DNA from: Ahaetulla prasina
Taxonomy: Eukaryota; Chordata; Lepidosauria; Squamata; Colubridae
Length of the DNA: 64,000 nt
Assembly: GCF_028640845.1 (NCBI RefSeq)
Contig: NC_080542.1
Location: 65,671,064-65,735,063, forward strand
Direction: 5' to 3'
Below are positions 41,940 through 53,227 of the stretch, piece after piece. A model generated the notes under the pieces. The model saw nothing but the letters and a program-made list of their open reading frames with translations, made no database searches and was not told the DNA's origin. The position numbers and the translations under genes were made by a program. Every line of letters begins with the position of its first letter. Positions within the stretch are counted from its first letter, which is position 1.

Positions 41940-42800
41940 ACTAAAATGTTTATTTTACATGTCTACTGGAGTGCTATGGCGGATCATCTCAGACCAGGGG
42001 CTGCAATTCACTGAAAAGTTTTGGCGGCTCCTCCCAAGGTCTTAGCTTTGTGTTCCACCCTAGTAAACCAGTGCAGCCAAGAGAGTGAACGCCATGGTGG
42101 AATGATATCTTAGGTGTTACATCACCTATCAGCAAACCAACTGGGCAGAACTCCTGCCATTTGCTGAGGTGGCATACAATAACGCGGTGTACAGCAACAC
42201 AGGTTTCACCCCTTTCTAGGTGGTTAATGGGATGGAGTTCGTGTCCATTCCTGAGTGCCCCCAGGATTCTTCTGCCCCAAGCAGTCCAAATGAGTGGATG
42301 GAGACAATATGGGAGTATGGAGTACCGTGAAAACATTGTTAAAGGCTCAGGCCAACAAAAAAAACAAACAGCTCCCCATAAGCCGTTCCAAGTGGGAGGC
42401 CGGGTATACCTCTCAATGAAATATTTAAGATTAAAGGTGCCTTGTAAAAAACTTCCCCCAAAATATCTGGGTCCTTTTCCGATCATTAGAGTCATCAATC
42501 ACTCTACTGATTGATTACTGTGGAGCTGAAACTTCAATGCCTATTGGGCCAGGTTCACCCGGTGTTTCATAGCAATCTGCTAAAGCTGGCCAATATCTGA
42601 CCCCTTTCCCAGCAGCTGGGTCCTGTGGTGGGGAGCCATTTAAAAATTGTCTGGGTGTTGGATTCCTGAATCCATAAGGGCAGGCTACAATACCTAGAAC
42701 AGTGGAAGGGTATCCCTCCACAGATAGTTCATGGATAGGGGACACGGATATGAGGGCCATGTGAGTCCATAGGCAGTTCCATCAGCAGTATCCCCACAAA
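41940..42800 (+). pseudogene. Gypsy integrase and chromodomain remnant
   Basis: Read through several frames: an IISDQG-like core block is at 41976-42000. WAELLPFAEVAYNNAVYSNT is at about 42146-42200, and VGGRVYLSMKYLRLKVPCKK near 42398-42460. A GPFPI of the GPY/F module is near 42470. The degraded chromodomain-like 'LQYLEQWKG' lies near 42688-42714 and 'FHQQYPHKPG' near 42778-42807. The catalytic D-D-E set is incomplete. Integrase would insert the element's cDNA, and the chromodomain would bind histone marks. Confidence 0.7.
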
Positions 42801-42900
42801 CCTGGGGTGGTGGTGGGTTGTGCATGTCCGGGAGATACTGTGTCTAATGCCTGTGCTTATTGTCTTCCAGGTGCACCCCGGTAGAGGGGAGCCACCTGTC

Positions 42901-43297
42901 GAACCCCGGCCTGGGGTTCGCCATACATGGGGGAGGGGGTAGCCGAGCTGCAGAAACAGTGTGGATGGTGCAGTGAGCAGCAGGCAAGGCTTCAGCAGTG
43001 GCAGCTACTTCTGGCTGTACCAATCAGCTGTTTGTCAGGTCCCCGGTCTGATTCTGGCATCGCTACACTGCCTATTTGTCGGCTGGCCTGGAGGCCACTG
43101 CCCACCGCCTGCCAGCTGATTGAGCTGGGGAGCGCACCATCACCATCAAAGAGGGATCCGGACTCCATGCCTCAAGCGCCCTGCTCGGCTGCTGCCCTGC
43201 ATTTCCTGGGCCTGGAAAGTTCGCTGGATGTGGTAACTGCCAGGCTGGGCATTTCCAGCCAGCTGGTGGGCATGGACCTATGCCATTAAAGCATGCT
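42901..43297 (+). repeat. Gypsy 3' LTR, 3'-truncated
   Basis: It starts gaaccccggcctggggttcg and ends near the ATTAAAGCATGCT at 43285-43297, after which 'atgctttaagcatgct' mini-repeats begin. It is the partner of 40680-41082. Confidence 0.72.
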
Positions 43298-45823
43298 TTA
43301 TAACATGCTTTAAGCATGCTTTACAATAGATAAATATGTGAAATATTTATAGTAATATTTATATTGTTCCTGTAATTGACTAACATATCTATACAAAACT
43401 GCATATATTTTTTGATAAAACCTTTAAATCACTCATATGAATTAGATCTCTTTAGAGACGGTGAAAAAGATGCCTAAGGAAATGATGACAAAACATTTCA
43501 CAAGGAGTTCAGTGATCTGCATTTAAGACTATTACAAAACTTAGAAAGTTGTTTTTTTAAAATAATAATAATAATATGATAAAGTAGTTTTATGTATATA
43601 TGAGTATATATAGATAAAATATATTGTTAATTGTTTATGAGCTAGAAGGGATCAGTGTCAGAACCTTCCCTTCAACTGTTTTAAGATCCAGATTTAATTC
43701 AGCCTTTAGAAAAAAAAAGCTCCCAATCGCTTTTACATATTCTTAAACAAAAGGTCACTTGCATAGTATATTTATGTTTTTATAGTGAATAACTCCTTTG
43801 TAGATTATGGAGACTTTTATATATCTATATCTAATTATATCTATCAGTGTCTCACTATACTTGTATACATAAATACACAAAACATCGTACTGTACTGAAA
43901 ATTATCTGAGCCAAACATTGTCTTGTAATAAATATTTATAGAAGAGCATTATCCTTGCTCTAAGAACTGGGATAACTTCCATAAAAAGTTTTGATTACTG
44001 AGAATATTTTGAAATTGAAATTAGTTTGCATACTTTTTGAGTGATAAAATGGTTGTATTCAGGAATGTTTTCAAGATTGCAGTAGCTATGCATTTTCTCA
44101 CAGAATGTAGCACTGCATTTTAACAAAAGCAGGTGTTTTATAGGGTGAGCTTTAATTTACTTTTAACACCTAATGTGCCAGTTATATTCAGAGGCTTATA
44201 TAGCAAGTTCATAGATCATTTAATTACAACAGTGACAAGCAAAAAAATACTGGGGTAAGATTAATATTTTAATATTGAAGATTTTTAGGATTCTTAAATT
44301 GAATATAAATTCTTTTAGGCTTAATGGACATATAAATGGGGGGGGGAATGGGACTTTGTTGTTATATAAACCATAGCAAGAATGCTTTATGCACAAAAAT
44401 AGGAAAATTATCTTAATTCCAATAATGAATAAGATTGGAAAAACTGATGGAACTAGCAGAGATGGCTAAATTGACTGCATTAATCAAAGAAAAGGACACA
44501 TCTAACTTTACTTATTTGAAAACCATTTCTGGATTTTGTGCTTGAGATGGAATAAAATGAAACTTTCATTTTGGGGTTTGCTGATGAGATATGTTTATTG
44601 TTATAGTAATAACTAGTACATATTAGCATGTAAAAGTAAAAAGTTGAGGCTGTAATATCCTATTCTACTGCACTGAAAAGAATTGGAATTCAGTTCTTTT
44701 TTTTCCATTTTCCCCCTATAGTTTTTCCTTTCCCCTTTCCTTCCCCCATTTCCCCATTATTTTCATTTTCTTTTCTATTTTATATCCTAATAAACTTAAT
44801 AAAAATGTAAATGTCAAGAAAAAAGAAGGAAGAAGTTCATATAAGAAGGGAAAGAAGCAGGGGAAAAATCCACCCATTAAACTTAGCATACTTAAAGTCT
44901 GAAATAAACTACTATGCTTTAGCGCATTTGTAAATTTCTACCAATCCCACAGTGGATGCTTCATCCTACAATTTGAGAATTGATTAAAATATTTACCATT
45001 TGGGAAGAGGAAACTCTGAACAGCTTTTCAGATGTTTTTGAACTAGAATTTTAACTTCAATATTAAACTAAAGTCAGGGTAGAAACATTTGGCAAAATTT
45101 CAAGCACACTATGATTTATAATGAAACAGAATCATATTTGAAAGTCTAAAAACAAATGATTCACCAAGTTAGTACTTGCACTTTAACAACCAGTTGACTT
45201 TGTAACTCAGTAATGGAGTCCAGCCTATGTACTATAATGGTTCAGTTATTAAACTCAAATTGGAGACATTCAAGTTTAAATCCAACTTCAGGCATGGATA
45301 TTCACTGAACTAATCTTTTTCAGTCTGTTTCTTTGTCAGCCAAACATACTTTGCAGGATTCTTAAGGTAAAATGAAAGATCATAAGAATATGATTCTTGA
45401 TCTACTAGATTCTCACCCTGATGATAACAATGATAATGCCTTTAGTTTCAAAGTATTTTTTAGAAAGTATGCCTAAATGGAGAGGTGATTTTTGGAGAAT
45501 TAAGATATTTGATGGAACCAATTTCAGGAGTTTTGGAATGCTGATCTGTCATTCAGTAACTTACAGAGCAGACTTACAGTTTTACACTTAAATGTCTCAT
45601 AATATTCAGTAACATTTATTCTAAAAATAATAATAACATTATACAGGTACACTCATGTAGTCACATGTCACAATAGCTGTTAAAAGAAGCATCTTGCTTA
45701 ATGATCCCGCCATCCCTGTTCTCCCCTATGAATCATTAAAGAAATGTGGTAGTCATTATGTGCATCATTTTGGTGCCTCAAGGGTTGAGAAGGCTCTTGG
45801 AGCCCTAGTACAGGCTAGCCCAC
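43298..45823. other. Unique AT-rich DNA
   Basis: No gene is seen. Small 'gcatgcttta' repeats lie at 43291-43325. A weak tRNA-SINE-like head occurs near 45235-45290 (gttcagttattaaactcaaa ... aagtttaaatcc), too decayed to classify. A T/C-rich patch lies at 44695-44775. Confidence 0.5.
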
Positions 45824-46142
45824 CAGTGGTGGGATTCAAATTTTTTTACTACCAGTTCTGTGGGCGTGACTTGGTGGACATGGCCTGGCTTGGTGGGCGT
45901 ACTGTAAAAACTCCATTCCCACCCCACTCCAGGGGAAGGATACTGTAAAATCCCCATTCCCTACCCACTCCAGGGGAAGGTTTCTGCAGAATCCCCATTT
46001 CCTCCGATCAGCTGGGACTCGGGAGGCAGAGAATAGATTGGGGTGGGGCCAGTAAGGTGGTATTTATTGGTTCTCTGAACTACTAAAAATTTACAATACC
46101 GGTTCTCCAGAACTAGTCAGAACCTGCTGAAAAGCACCTCTG
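45824..46142. mobile_element. Non-autonomous hAT element, 319 bp
   Basis: The left end is CAGTGGTGGGATTCAAATTT, and the right end ...AAAGCACCTCTG is eroded. The 8-bp flanks are tagcccac (45816-45823) and tagccgac (46143-46150), one mismatch. It contains two to three ~42-bp tandem units (ccccattccctacccactcc...) and the 'ctgtgggcgtgacttggtgg' subterminal block. Same family as 10457 and 56488. Confidence 0.82.
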
Positions 46143-46830
46143 TAGCCGACCTATCCTGACCTTCTCCCTACCTCCTGAGATACCTTGTGCTATGCTTTCT
46201 GCCCCTTGGGTCCCCACAGGAATTTTCCCACTCCCACTGGGTCCCTCAAGCATTATCGCATGAGTTCATGAATTTTTGGGAAAGAGCTAGCAGTCAGCTG
46301 GGCTTATAGTAAAGTTGTTTAAGATATGCCATACATCTTGTGCAGAAGGTTATTGTGATGCATATCTTGCTTGCTGTGGTGCAATGCAATACTATTTTAA
46401 TTTTCCGTAATGCTTTGGAAAATTGTAAAAATGTAAATGAAAGAACCTCATAGTTGCTATTCATCATTGCATAGATATTGCAGTATGCTAATACTATCTG
46501 TATCTGTGGTGAATACAGCATTCTATCATGCTTTTATTTTATACCAGCCAATGACTCTGCTGAATACTATATCTATTGTTAAACACATCGTGAAAGAAAC
46601 TGATCTGAGAAGTTTGACTAATCTCTATAAGATTCAGTCTAATACCTCATTTCACTGTAACTGTAAAATCTATAAATCTATGACTAATATATTTTCTAGT
46701 TATATTAATTGATTTCATATACTACATTAATGCAAATGCCTTATATCCCTATCAGAGTTTAAACATATTCTTAGTAAAACATATTCAAAAAACTTTTTGC
46801 CTTCTAATGATTATGCAATTTGATGTAAAG
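46143..46830. other. Unique DNA, no gene seen
   Basis: A 70- to 90-codon open frame is present, without domain features. Nothing else is recognised. Confidence 0.5.
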
Positions 46831-46908
46831 AATAGAATAGAATAGAATAGAATAGAATAGAATAGAATAGAATAGAATAGAATAGAATAGAATAGAATAG
46901 AATAGAAT
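46831..46908. repeat. (AATAG)n microsatellite
   Basis: About 15.6 uninterrupted AATAG units. Long and pure, so probably length-polymorphic. Confidence 0.95.
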
Positions 46909-47296
46909 TTTTTATTGGCCAAGTGTGATTGGACACACAAGGAATTTGTCTTGGTGCATATGCTCTCGGAGTACATAAAAGAAAAGATATGTTCATCAAG
47001 GTACAATATTTACAACACAAATGGGGGTCCATATATCAATATAAATCATAAGGATTACCAGCAACAAAGTTACAGTCATACAGTCATAAGTGGAAAGAGA
47101 TTGGTGATGTGAACGATGAGAAGATTAATAGTAGTGCAGATTTAGTAATTAGTTTGACAGTGTTGAGGGAATTATTTGTTTAGCAGAGTGATGGCCTTCG
47201 GGAAAAAACTGTTCCTATGCCTAGTTGTTCTGGTGTGCCGTGCTCTATAGCGTCATTTTGAGGGTAGGAGTTGAAACAGTTTAAGTCCAGGATGTG
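46831..47296 (-). mobile_element. Snake1-like CR1/L3-type LINE 3' end with (AATAG)n microsatellite
   Basis: A pure (AATAG)n tract of about 15 units (46831-46908) is joined directly to 'ttttattggccaagtgtgat' and the same 3' end as at 36563. The LINE sequence ends near 47296 (cagtttaagtccaggatg). On the minus strand the terminal protein reads RHRNSFFPKAITLLNK. The microsatellite lies at the LINE's 3' end, as expected if the tail expanded after insertion. Confidence 0.83.
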
Positions 47297-47689
47297 AGGG
47301 ATCTGTAAATATTTTCAAATATAAAGTTCGCCTGTTTCTCCAGAAATGATACAGTAATATGATATTTCTAGGTTATCTAGTGGTATGTTGAAAGGAAACA
47401 AATCATAGAATTGCAAATCCTGAAAACAAATTATCAATATTGCCTGTCTTTCAGGAAACCTGAAGTTTTGCCTTCTGATTCTTAATCAGCCTTTGAACAA
47501 AGACCATTTTTATCATTTGTGGAATAAAGGTAAGTATTAATGTATGGATTCTTCTTTATCTTTGCTGTCTGGATTTATGGATAAATTTTCAAATTATGGG
47601 AAATCAGAAATCAAAGTCATTGACAAATACTAAAAGAATTTTAGCACAGATATAGCAATAGAATTTGTCTATTTACAGTAGCAAATAAA
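47297..47689. other. Unique DNA, no gene seen
   Basis: AT-rich with no motif recognised. Confidence 0.45.
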
Positions 47690-48480
47690 ATAAAATCACA
47701 GTAAATCAAAAGCAATAATGGATTGATGCACAAGCTATCAGGAGCTAACAGGATGAAGTCAGATATTTGGGCATTTTACACTTTTGACAAGATTAATCAT
47801 GGAAAAGTTAAAATTTAATAAGTAAAGAATATATCTGAAGATTGAGAAAATTGTTAGAAACAAAATAGAACAGTAGAAATGCCATCAAAGACATGGGCAA
47901 TACCTGTGATACAATAAATTCATGCAATTTTTAATTGGACACAAGCTGTACTCAATAGTTTGAACCAAAAAAACCAAGAAAACTGATAACTATTTAGTAT
48001 TCATTACATTCTTGTAAAGTGTTGTGAAAATGTTCAGTTAATTGCAAAAGGCTACACTTCTTGGATCTGCACATATAAAATACTGATAATTCTTGGGAAG
48101 ATTTTGATGCTTATGAAGGCCAATATTAGCTGAAGAACTGGTATCTGTGTCTTTATGATGTTGTGAACAGATAATAATAGACAACGCGATAAAGAATGAA
48201 GAAGCTAAAGTGCTTTGGAACTTAAGAATTCAAACAGACAGGCACCTTCCATATAATATCCCAGATTTAAGAATTGTTGCTAAGAAAGGCCAAAAAGAAG
48301 TCTGTATAGTGGAGATTGCAATACCTAGAGACAGCAAATAAAAGCGAAAGAACTGGAGAAAACCACAACATACAAAGTCTTGCAAACAGAAGTAGAAAGT
48401 CTGTGAATATGCCAGTCTAAACATCTGGATGACTGCAATCAACCATAATAATAAATTTGTATTTGAAAATAAGTATGTCA
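47690..48480 (+). mobile_element. R4/Dong-like LINE fragment with REL-endonuclease
   Basis: Broken frames give 'EEAKVLWNLRIQTDRHLPYN' and 'IPDLRIVAKKGQKEVCIVEIAIPRDSK' at about 48200-48340, with a WRKPQHTKSCK-type continuation. This is the restriction-like endonuclease of the R4 family (PD...E-x-A-I-P-x-D). It is clearly divergent from the copy at 3557-4962, so a second subfamily. The upstream part (from 47690) is only weakly readable as RT. Confidence 0.58.
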
Positions 48481-50744
48481 GGAAAAAAGATGGAATTTTC
48501 TTTGCTATCAAGTAGCTTGCTATACTGAGCAATGTTTTGGTATAGAATAGTTAACTTTTAGTCACAGAAAATAAATCACTACAACTAACAGCTTTATGAC
48601 TTCAGGTGAAAATAGTCAAGATAAATCTTTCTCTCTTTTTTTGCCAACAGCACTAGTTAACTGATGAAGCAAATTCTGAATTTTATGTGTCATTTCCCAC
48701 TCAGCAATAAGGTAAATGCACTTATGTGGGAAAGACAATCTTAGGAATATTTGCTAATTAAGTTTGTAATAACCTTTGGTTCATCAATGTTGCCATTATA
48801 TTTTTGGGAATATTTATTTCAGAAAGTTACCAAGAAAGTTGGCTGGTTTAATTAACATGTAAAAACCTGGTAACCTTTTATCATCAGCACTGGGAGTTAT
48901 TCCCCCCCCCACTTCCTTCAATTGTGGATCTGTGGGATTTGAATAAGCACTACAGAACATGGTGCCCTTAGAGTTACATAAATCATGAGAGGTTTGAAGT
49001 TATTTCCATGGGAAAATCAATGCTGAGTATAAATTCTTACTTTCAAGGTTCTTACAGCATCTGTAAGATGAGCTGAAAACCTAATTCCAACACTCATTTA
49101 TTGAGTTTTCAATAGCTAGGAAAATTGAAAGTGAGGCAAATTAGGATTTTGGTATGATTAGACCAATTAGGATTTTGGTATGATTAGACAACAATAACAA
49201 AAGCTAACTTGTTGCGAGATTCATTTATTAGAACAATTCATTTATCAAAACAATTTATAAAGGAGATATAATATATATAAAACCTGAAGAAGCTAAAGTG
49301 CTTTTATTAAGCTGAAGCATGTACATTTGCCTTAAGAAGATGTCCTGTGGAATTAAAAAAAACTGCATAAACTGAACTGTAAAAGTGTTTGTCATGAACT
49401 GTCTACTTCAAATTTTATTTTAGCTATAAATTGATTAGGTTACAGCAGACGTTACCATGTAACCTTCTTGGTATGAGGGTTGAAAGGACTATTAAGAAAC
49501 TGAGTGTAGACAGGCTGGTTACATTAATGATGCATCTTTTGATGGGATAGACGGGGGAAAAAGAGTTAAAATTTAAACTTGTTGCTGCATCTTCCTTCCT
49601 TCCTTCCTTCCTTCCTTCCTTCCTTCCTTCCTTCCTTCCTTCCTTCCTTCCTTCCTTCCTTCCTTCCTTCCTTCCTTTCCCATCTGGTTTTCTATTATAC
49701 CTATATTGTCAAATCTTTCCCTGCTAGCCTTTGAACCAAGAGTCATCCAGGTACTGTGAAGTTCCTACTTTAAAAGAAATAAAGAACTTAAACAGTATTT
49801 CTTGCTGTCATTTTACTTGCTTGGAATTACTTCATGCTAGGACACTATGAACATTGAAATAGTACTTAAATATTTTCTTTCAATATTGTTCAGATATTGT
49901 TGCTTAACATCCCTAGATCAGCCCCAGGAGCCACTTGTCAGAATGGGGGTATCTAAATTTAGCTTTGGCTAGGACCCTTGGAACATGAGATTGAGTTTCA
50001 TCATTATTAGAAGGCATAAATGTTGCTTTCTCTGTCATCTTTACCATTTGTAATATAAAACTCATGATGCTACTTGTATTCTGTTTATAAATACCTGGCT
50101 TCTATTATATGATATTGTGGCATTTAATATTCATTGAGAGATAAAACTCATAACAGGTTAACATTAATATAGTGGCATAAATACCATAATAATAACTATT
50201 ATATCTTTAAGTGTTGCAAATTACATTACTACGGAATCGGTTTTTTTCTAAAATTGGACCTTAGGGGATAGTAATATTTTTTAATCTTGCATCAAATCAG
50301 ACTGGTATTCCGGAAAACAGGAATTAAACATCTGGTCTAGGAGGTCCTGGAAGAAATCTCTGTCATTGTGTAACATTGCATTTGTAATAGACCTTAGTCT
50401 CACGTACTCCACCGGAGAGAATATGAGAATTTAAATCTGATATTTCTGGAAGATTCCCAACTTCCCCATAATATTTCAAGCTTATAAAGACCAGCAGCCT
50501 AGTTCATCATTTAATAATTGAAGTTTTTTCACATATTAGCATCCATTTTATGAAAGATTTCCCCAAAGATGTTTAATAGAACAGGTAAGTATGGTTCAGT
50601 CCAATTTATCAAAGTTATTACATAGCATGAGTTTTCTACTCATTCTCAATGACCTCTCAGGCAAGGGAAATTTTAAAACAGAGTTCTAGATATCAGTGCT
50701 CAAACTGGCGTAGAATTACTGGCTTAAAACAATTTTTTAAGTTG
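48481..50744. other. Unique DNA with one microsatellite
   Basis: No gene is seen. It holds a (TTCC)n tract (49590-49676) and a 25-bp local tandem duplication at 49140-49190 (aattaggattttggtatgat twice). Confidence 0.5.
49590..49676. repeat. (CTTC)n microsatellite, ~22 units
   Basis: A pure tetranucleotide run of about 87 bp, with one CTTT at the end. No flanking TE tail is apparent. Confidence 0.95.
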
Positions 50745-51170
50745 GTTGTTTAAAAACAAAACAATTTTCCAATCTGAAAAATGCCTATCAATGAATCTCT
50801 CACAATTTTTAAGAAGGGCCTTCTCTAGAGCAGCATTTGAGTTGTTGGATTCCTTGGCCAAATCTGGGCGATTCCACCCCTTACCATATCATGAGAGGGC
50901 TTGCTTATGTGCTACCGCAGCCATTGAAAATATTGCTCACCTGTTGTTTGATTTGAATAAATGCCTCCCTTAGGCTTAGATGCTTATCATCCTATTGGAA
51001 AGAACAGCCCAATGGGAACCGAATTACAGATTATTTTATTTCCTTCTAGGTTCTAGTGTATATTTTGTAAACAGAACTGCTAAGATTTTAATTAAGGCTG
51101 CTCAATCTGATGCATCAAACAAATTAGGATATCCTACAAAGAAGAGTCATTTATCTGATTGCTGAGTCAT
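50745..51170 (+). mobile_element. Non-LTR retrotransposon C-terminal fragment
   Basis: The frame at 50746-50973 reads LRRAFSRAAFELLDSLAKSG, then RFHPLPYHERACLCATAAIENIAHLLFD, resembling a degenerate C-terminal cysteine/histidine region (C-x-C...E-x2-H-x4) of LINE ORF2 proteins in reptiles. The second half continues in another frame to 51165. Clade is not known. It has no RT core, so a short 3' end piece. Confidence 0.45.
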
Positions 51171-51637
51171 TGTATTATCACATATGTATTTTATCACTGT
51201 ATTACTTTCCATCTAGTTTATCCTGGAATCAATTTTATTTTTCTTTAATCATTTTGATAAAGTCATAAAACCAATTTATAAATAAAGTGTTCTATTTTCT
51301 ACTTCCTAAGGACAATGTAATTTATGTATTTATGAATGAACATGGGATATCTGGCAAAGAGATACTACCTAGGGAATAGTCATATAAGAGACAGTATAGC
51401 CTACAGGTGCAAAATGGGCAGGGCAAGAGGTTTGGCCTTTATAAGTGATGGTAATGATGGGGGAGTTCTATTTCAGTTTTTGTTTCAGTCATGCAAGGTT
51501 TTGTTAATTTAGCTTTACATAACCTATAATTAGTTGTGTGTCCACCAGAAAGTAAGGAACAGATCTGCATCAGATTATACTACTACTATTACTACTACTT
51601 TGTAGGGTTGTGTTTCTAGTTGGAATATCTGGTAAGA
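51171..51637. other. Unique DNA, no gene seen
   Basis: A short (ACT)n-like patch lies just upstream of the L2 (51577-51598). No other feature is seen. Confidence 0.45.
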
Positions 51638-52882
51638 CGTTTATCGGTGGTTCTCCTCCTATTTCTCCGATCGGTCGCAGACGGTGTTGACGGGGGGGCA
51701 GAGGTCGGCCCCGAGACGCCTCACTTGTGGGGTGCCTCAGGGGTTGATTCTCTCGCCCCTCTTGTTCAACATCTATATGAAGCCGCTGGGTGAGATCATC
51801 AGTGGTTTCGGTGTGAGGTACCAGCTGTACGCTGACGACACTCAGCTGTACTTTTCCACACCGGACCACCCCAACGAAGCTATCGAGGTGTTGTCCCGGT
51901 GTCTGGAAGCCATACGGGTCTGGATGGGGAGAAACAGGCTCAAGCTCAATCCCTCCAAGACGGAGTGGCTATGGATGCCGGCATCCCGGTACAGTCAGCT
52001 GCAGCCTCGGCTGACTGTTGGGGGCGAGTCATTGGCCCCAATGGAGAGGGTATGCAACTTGGGTGTTCTCCTGGATGGACAGCTGTCTTTTGAAGACCAC
52101 TTGACGGCCGTCTCCAGGAGAGCCTTTCACCAGGTCCGCCTGGTTCGCCAGTTGCGTTCCTTTCTGGACCGGGATGCCTTATGCACGGTCACTCATGCTC
52201 TCGTGACATCTCGCCTGGACTACTGCAATGCTCTCTACATGGGGCTCCCCTTGAGGAGCACCGGAGACTCCAGGTAGTTCAGAATGCGGCTGCGCGGGTG
52301 ATAGAGGGAGCCCCTCGTGGCTCCCATGTAACACCTCTCCTGCGCAGACTGCACTGGCTGCCTGTGGTTTTCCGGGTGTGCTTCAAGGTTTTGGTAATGA
52401 TCTTCAAAGCGCTCCATGGCATAGGTCTGGGTTATTTACGGGACCGTCTACTGCCACCGAATGCCTCCCACCGGCCCGTGCGCTCTCACAGGGAGGGACT
52501 CCTCAGGGTGCCGTCGGCCAGGCAGTGCCGACTGGCGATGCCCAGGGGAAGGGCCTTTTCTGTGGGGGCTCCCACCCTCTGGAACGAGCTTCCCCCAGGA
52601 CTTCGTCAACTTCCTGACCTTCGCACCTTCCGCTGCGAGCTCAAGACACATCTATTCATTTGTGCAGGACTGGACTAGATTTTTTAAAATTTTAAATGTC
52701 TAAATTTTAGATTTGGTTTTAAATTTGGTTTTATTGTTTATATGTCTATTTTAAATTTTGGCCTATATAATAAGTTTTTTAGATGAACGTTTTTACTTTG
52801 TATATTTATGTGTTTTTATATGGCTGTACACCGCCCTGAGTCCCTAGGGAGATAGGGCGGTATAAAAGTATGAATAAATAAA
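51638..52882 (+). mobile_element. L2-clade LINE, 5'-truncated, youngest L2 copy here
   Basis: A plus-strand copy truncated inside RT. Its ORF is broken only once. The 3' hairpin is at 52829-52862, and the (AAAT)n tail runs to about 52882. It is the least diverged of the L2 copies. No clear target duplication is seen. Confidence 0.9.
51684..52678 (+). pseudogene. L2 LINE reverse transcriptase C-terminal half
   Basis: The first frame (51684-52277) carries CGVPQGLILSPLLFNIYMKP (motif B), VRYQLYADDTQLYFSTPDHP (motif C with YADD), and NRLKLNPSKTEWLWM. A frame change near 52250 moves to the second frame (52181-52678): VVQNAAARVIEGAPRGSHVT, LLRRLHWLPVVFRV, SARQCRLAMPRGRAFSVGAP, TLWNELPPGLRQLPDLRTFR, ending ICAGLD. 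L2 elements encode one RT with endonuclease that copies their RNA. Because of 5' truncation the fingers and motif A are missing, so this copy could never be active. Confidence 0.88.
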
Positions 52883-52995
52883 TAAATAAATTGCAAGGCA
52901 TTGACAGCATGTTTTCAAGCTCTTAGGTTATTTTTTTAATTTAAACTTGACTTTTTCAAAGGATAAATAATATGAAATGGAATTTGGCTCAGTAT

Positions 52996-53219
52996 TGGGG
53001 TGAAATTCACTTAACCTTCCCTACTGGTTCTCAAATGTCCGTATGCTATACGCGTGCTCGCTTTGCTCGCTCACGCCATCGTCCACACATGCGCAAAGCC
53101 TTCTGTGCGTGCACAGAGGCTTAAAATGTTGCAAAAAAGCAACATCCGCGCGGGTGGGCAGAGATTCCTGCAGCTGCAGCTACTGGTGGCCGAATAGAAC
53201 CAGCTGAATTTCACCCATG
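52996..53219. mobile_element. Non-autonomous hAT element, 224 bp, perfect 8-bp target duplication
   Basis: The ends are TGGGGTGAAATTCAC... and ...GCTGAATTTCACCCATG, hAT-like inverted repeats. The 8-bp ctcagtat is perfect on both sides (52988-52995 and 53220-53227). The interior is CpG-rich ('acgcgtgctcgctttgctcg'), unusual in this AT-rich window. It is a different subfamily from the others. Confidence 0.85.
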
Positions 53220-53227
53220 CTCAGTAT

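Larger units (their letters stand above)
40680..43297 (+). mobile_element. Decayed chromodomain-type Ty3/gypsy retrotransposon
   Basis: Two direct ~400-bp LTRs (40680-41082 and 42901-43297) flank a shortened interior. Only the end of RNase H, integrase and C-terminal chromodomain remain; gag, protease and RT are deleted. The interior is further split by an unrelated solo LTR (41329-41877). Numerous stops interrupt the frames. It is of a different lineage from the gypsy element at 57338, which lacks a chromodomain. Confidence 0.78.

Noticed and set aside
41540..41944. Pro-rich frames (up to 134 codons) over 41540-41940
   Set aside because: They lie within a solo LTR; the composition explains the open frames.
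45215..45330. Weak tRNA-SINE-like sequence
   Set aside because: Only a poor B-box-like string (aagtttaaatcc) was seen, without a body or tail, so no family could be supported.
49590..49676. CRISPR-like repeat array
   Set aside because: It is a simple TTCC microsatellite with no spacers, in a vertebrate genome.
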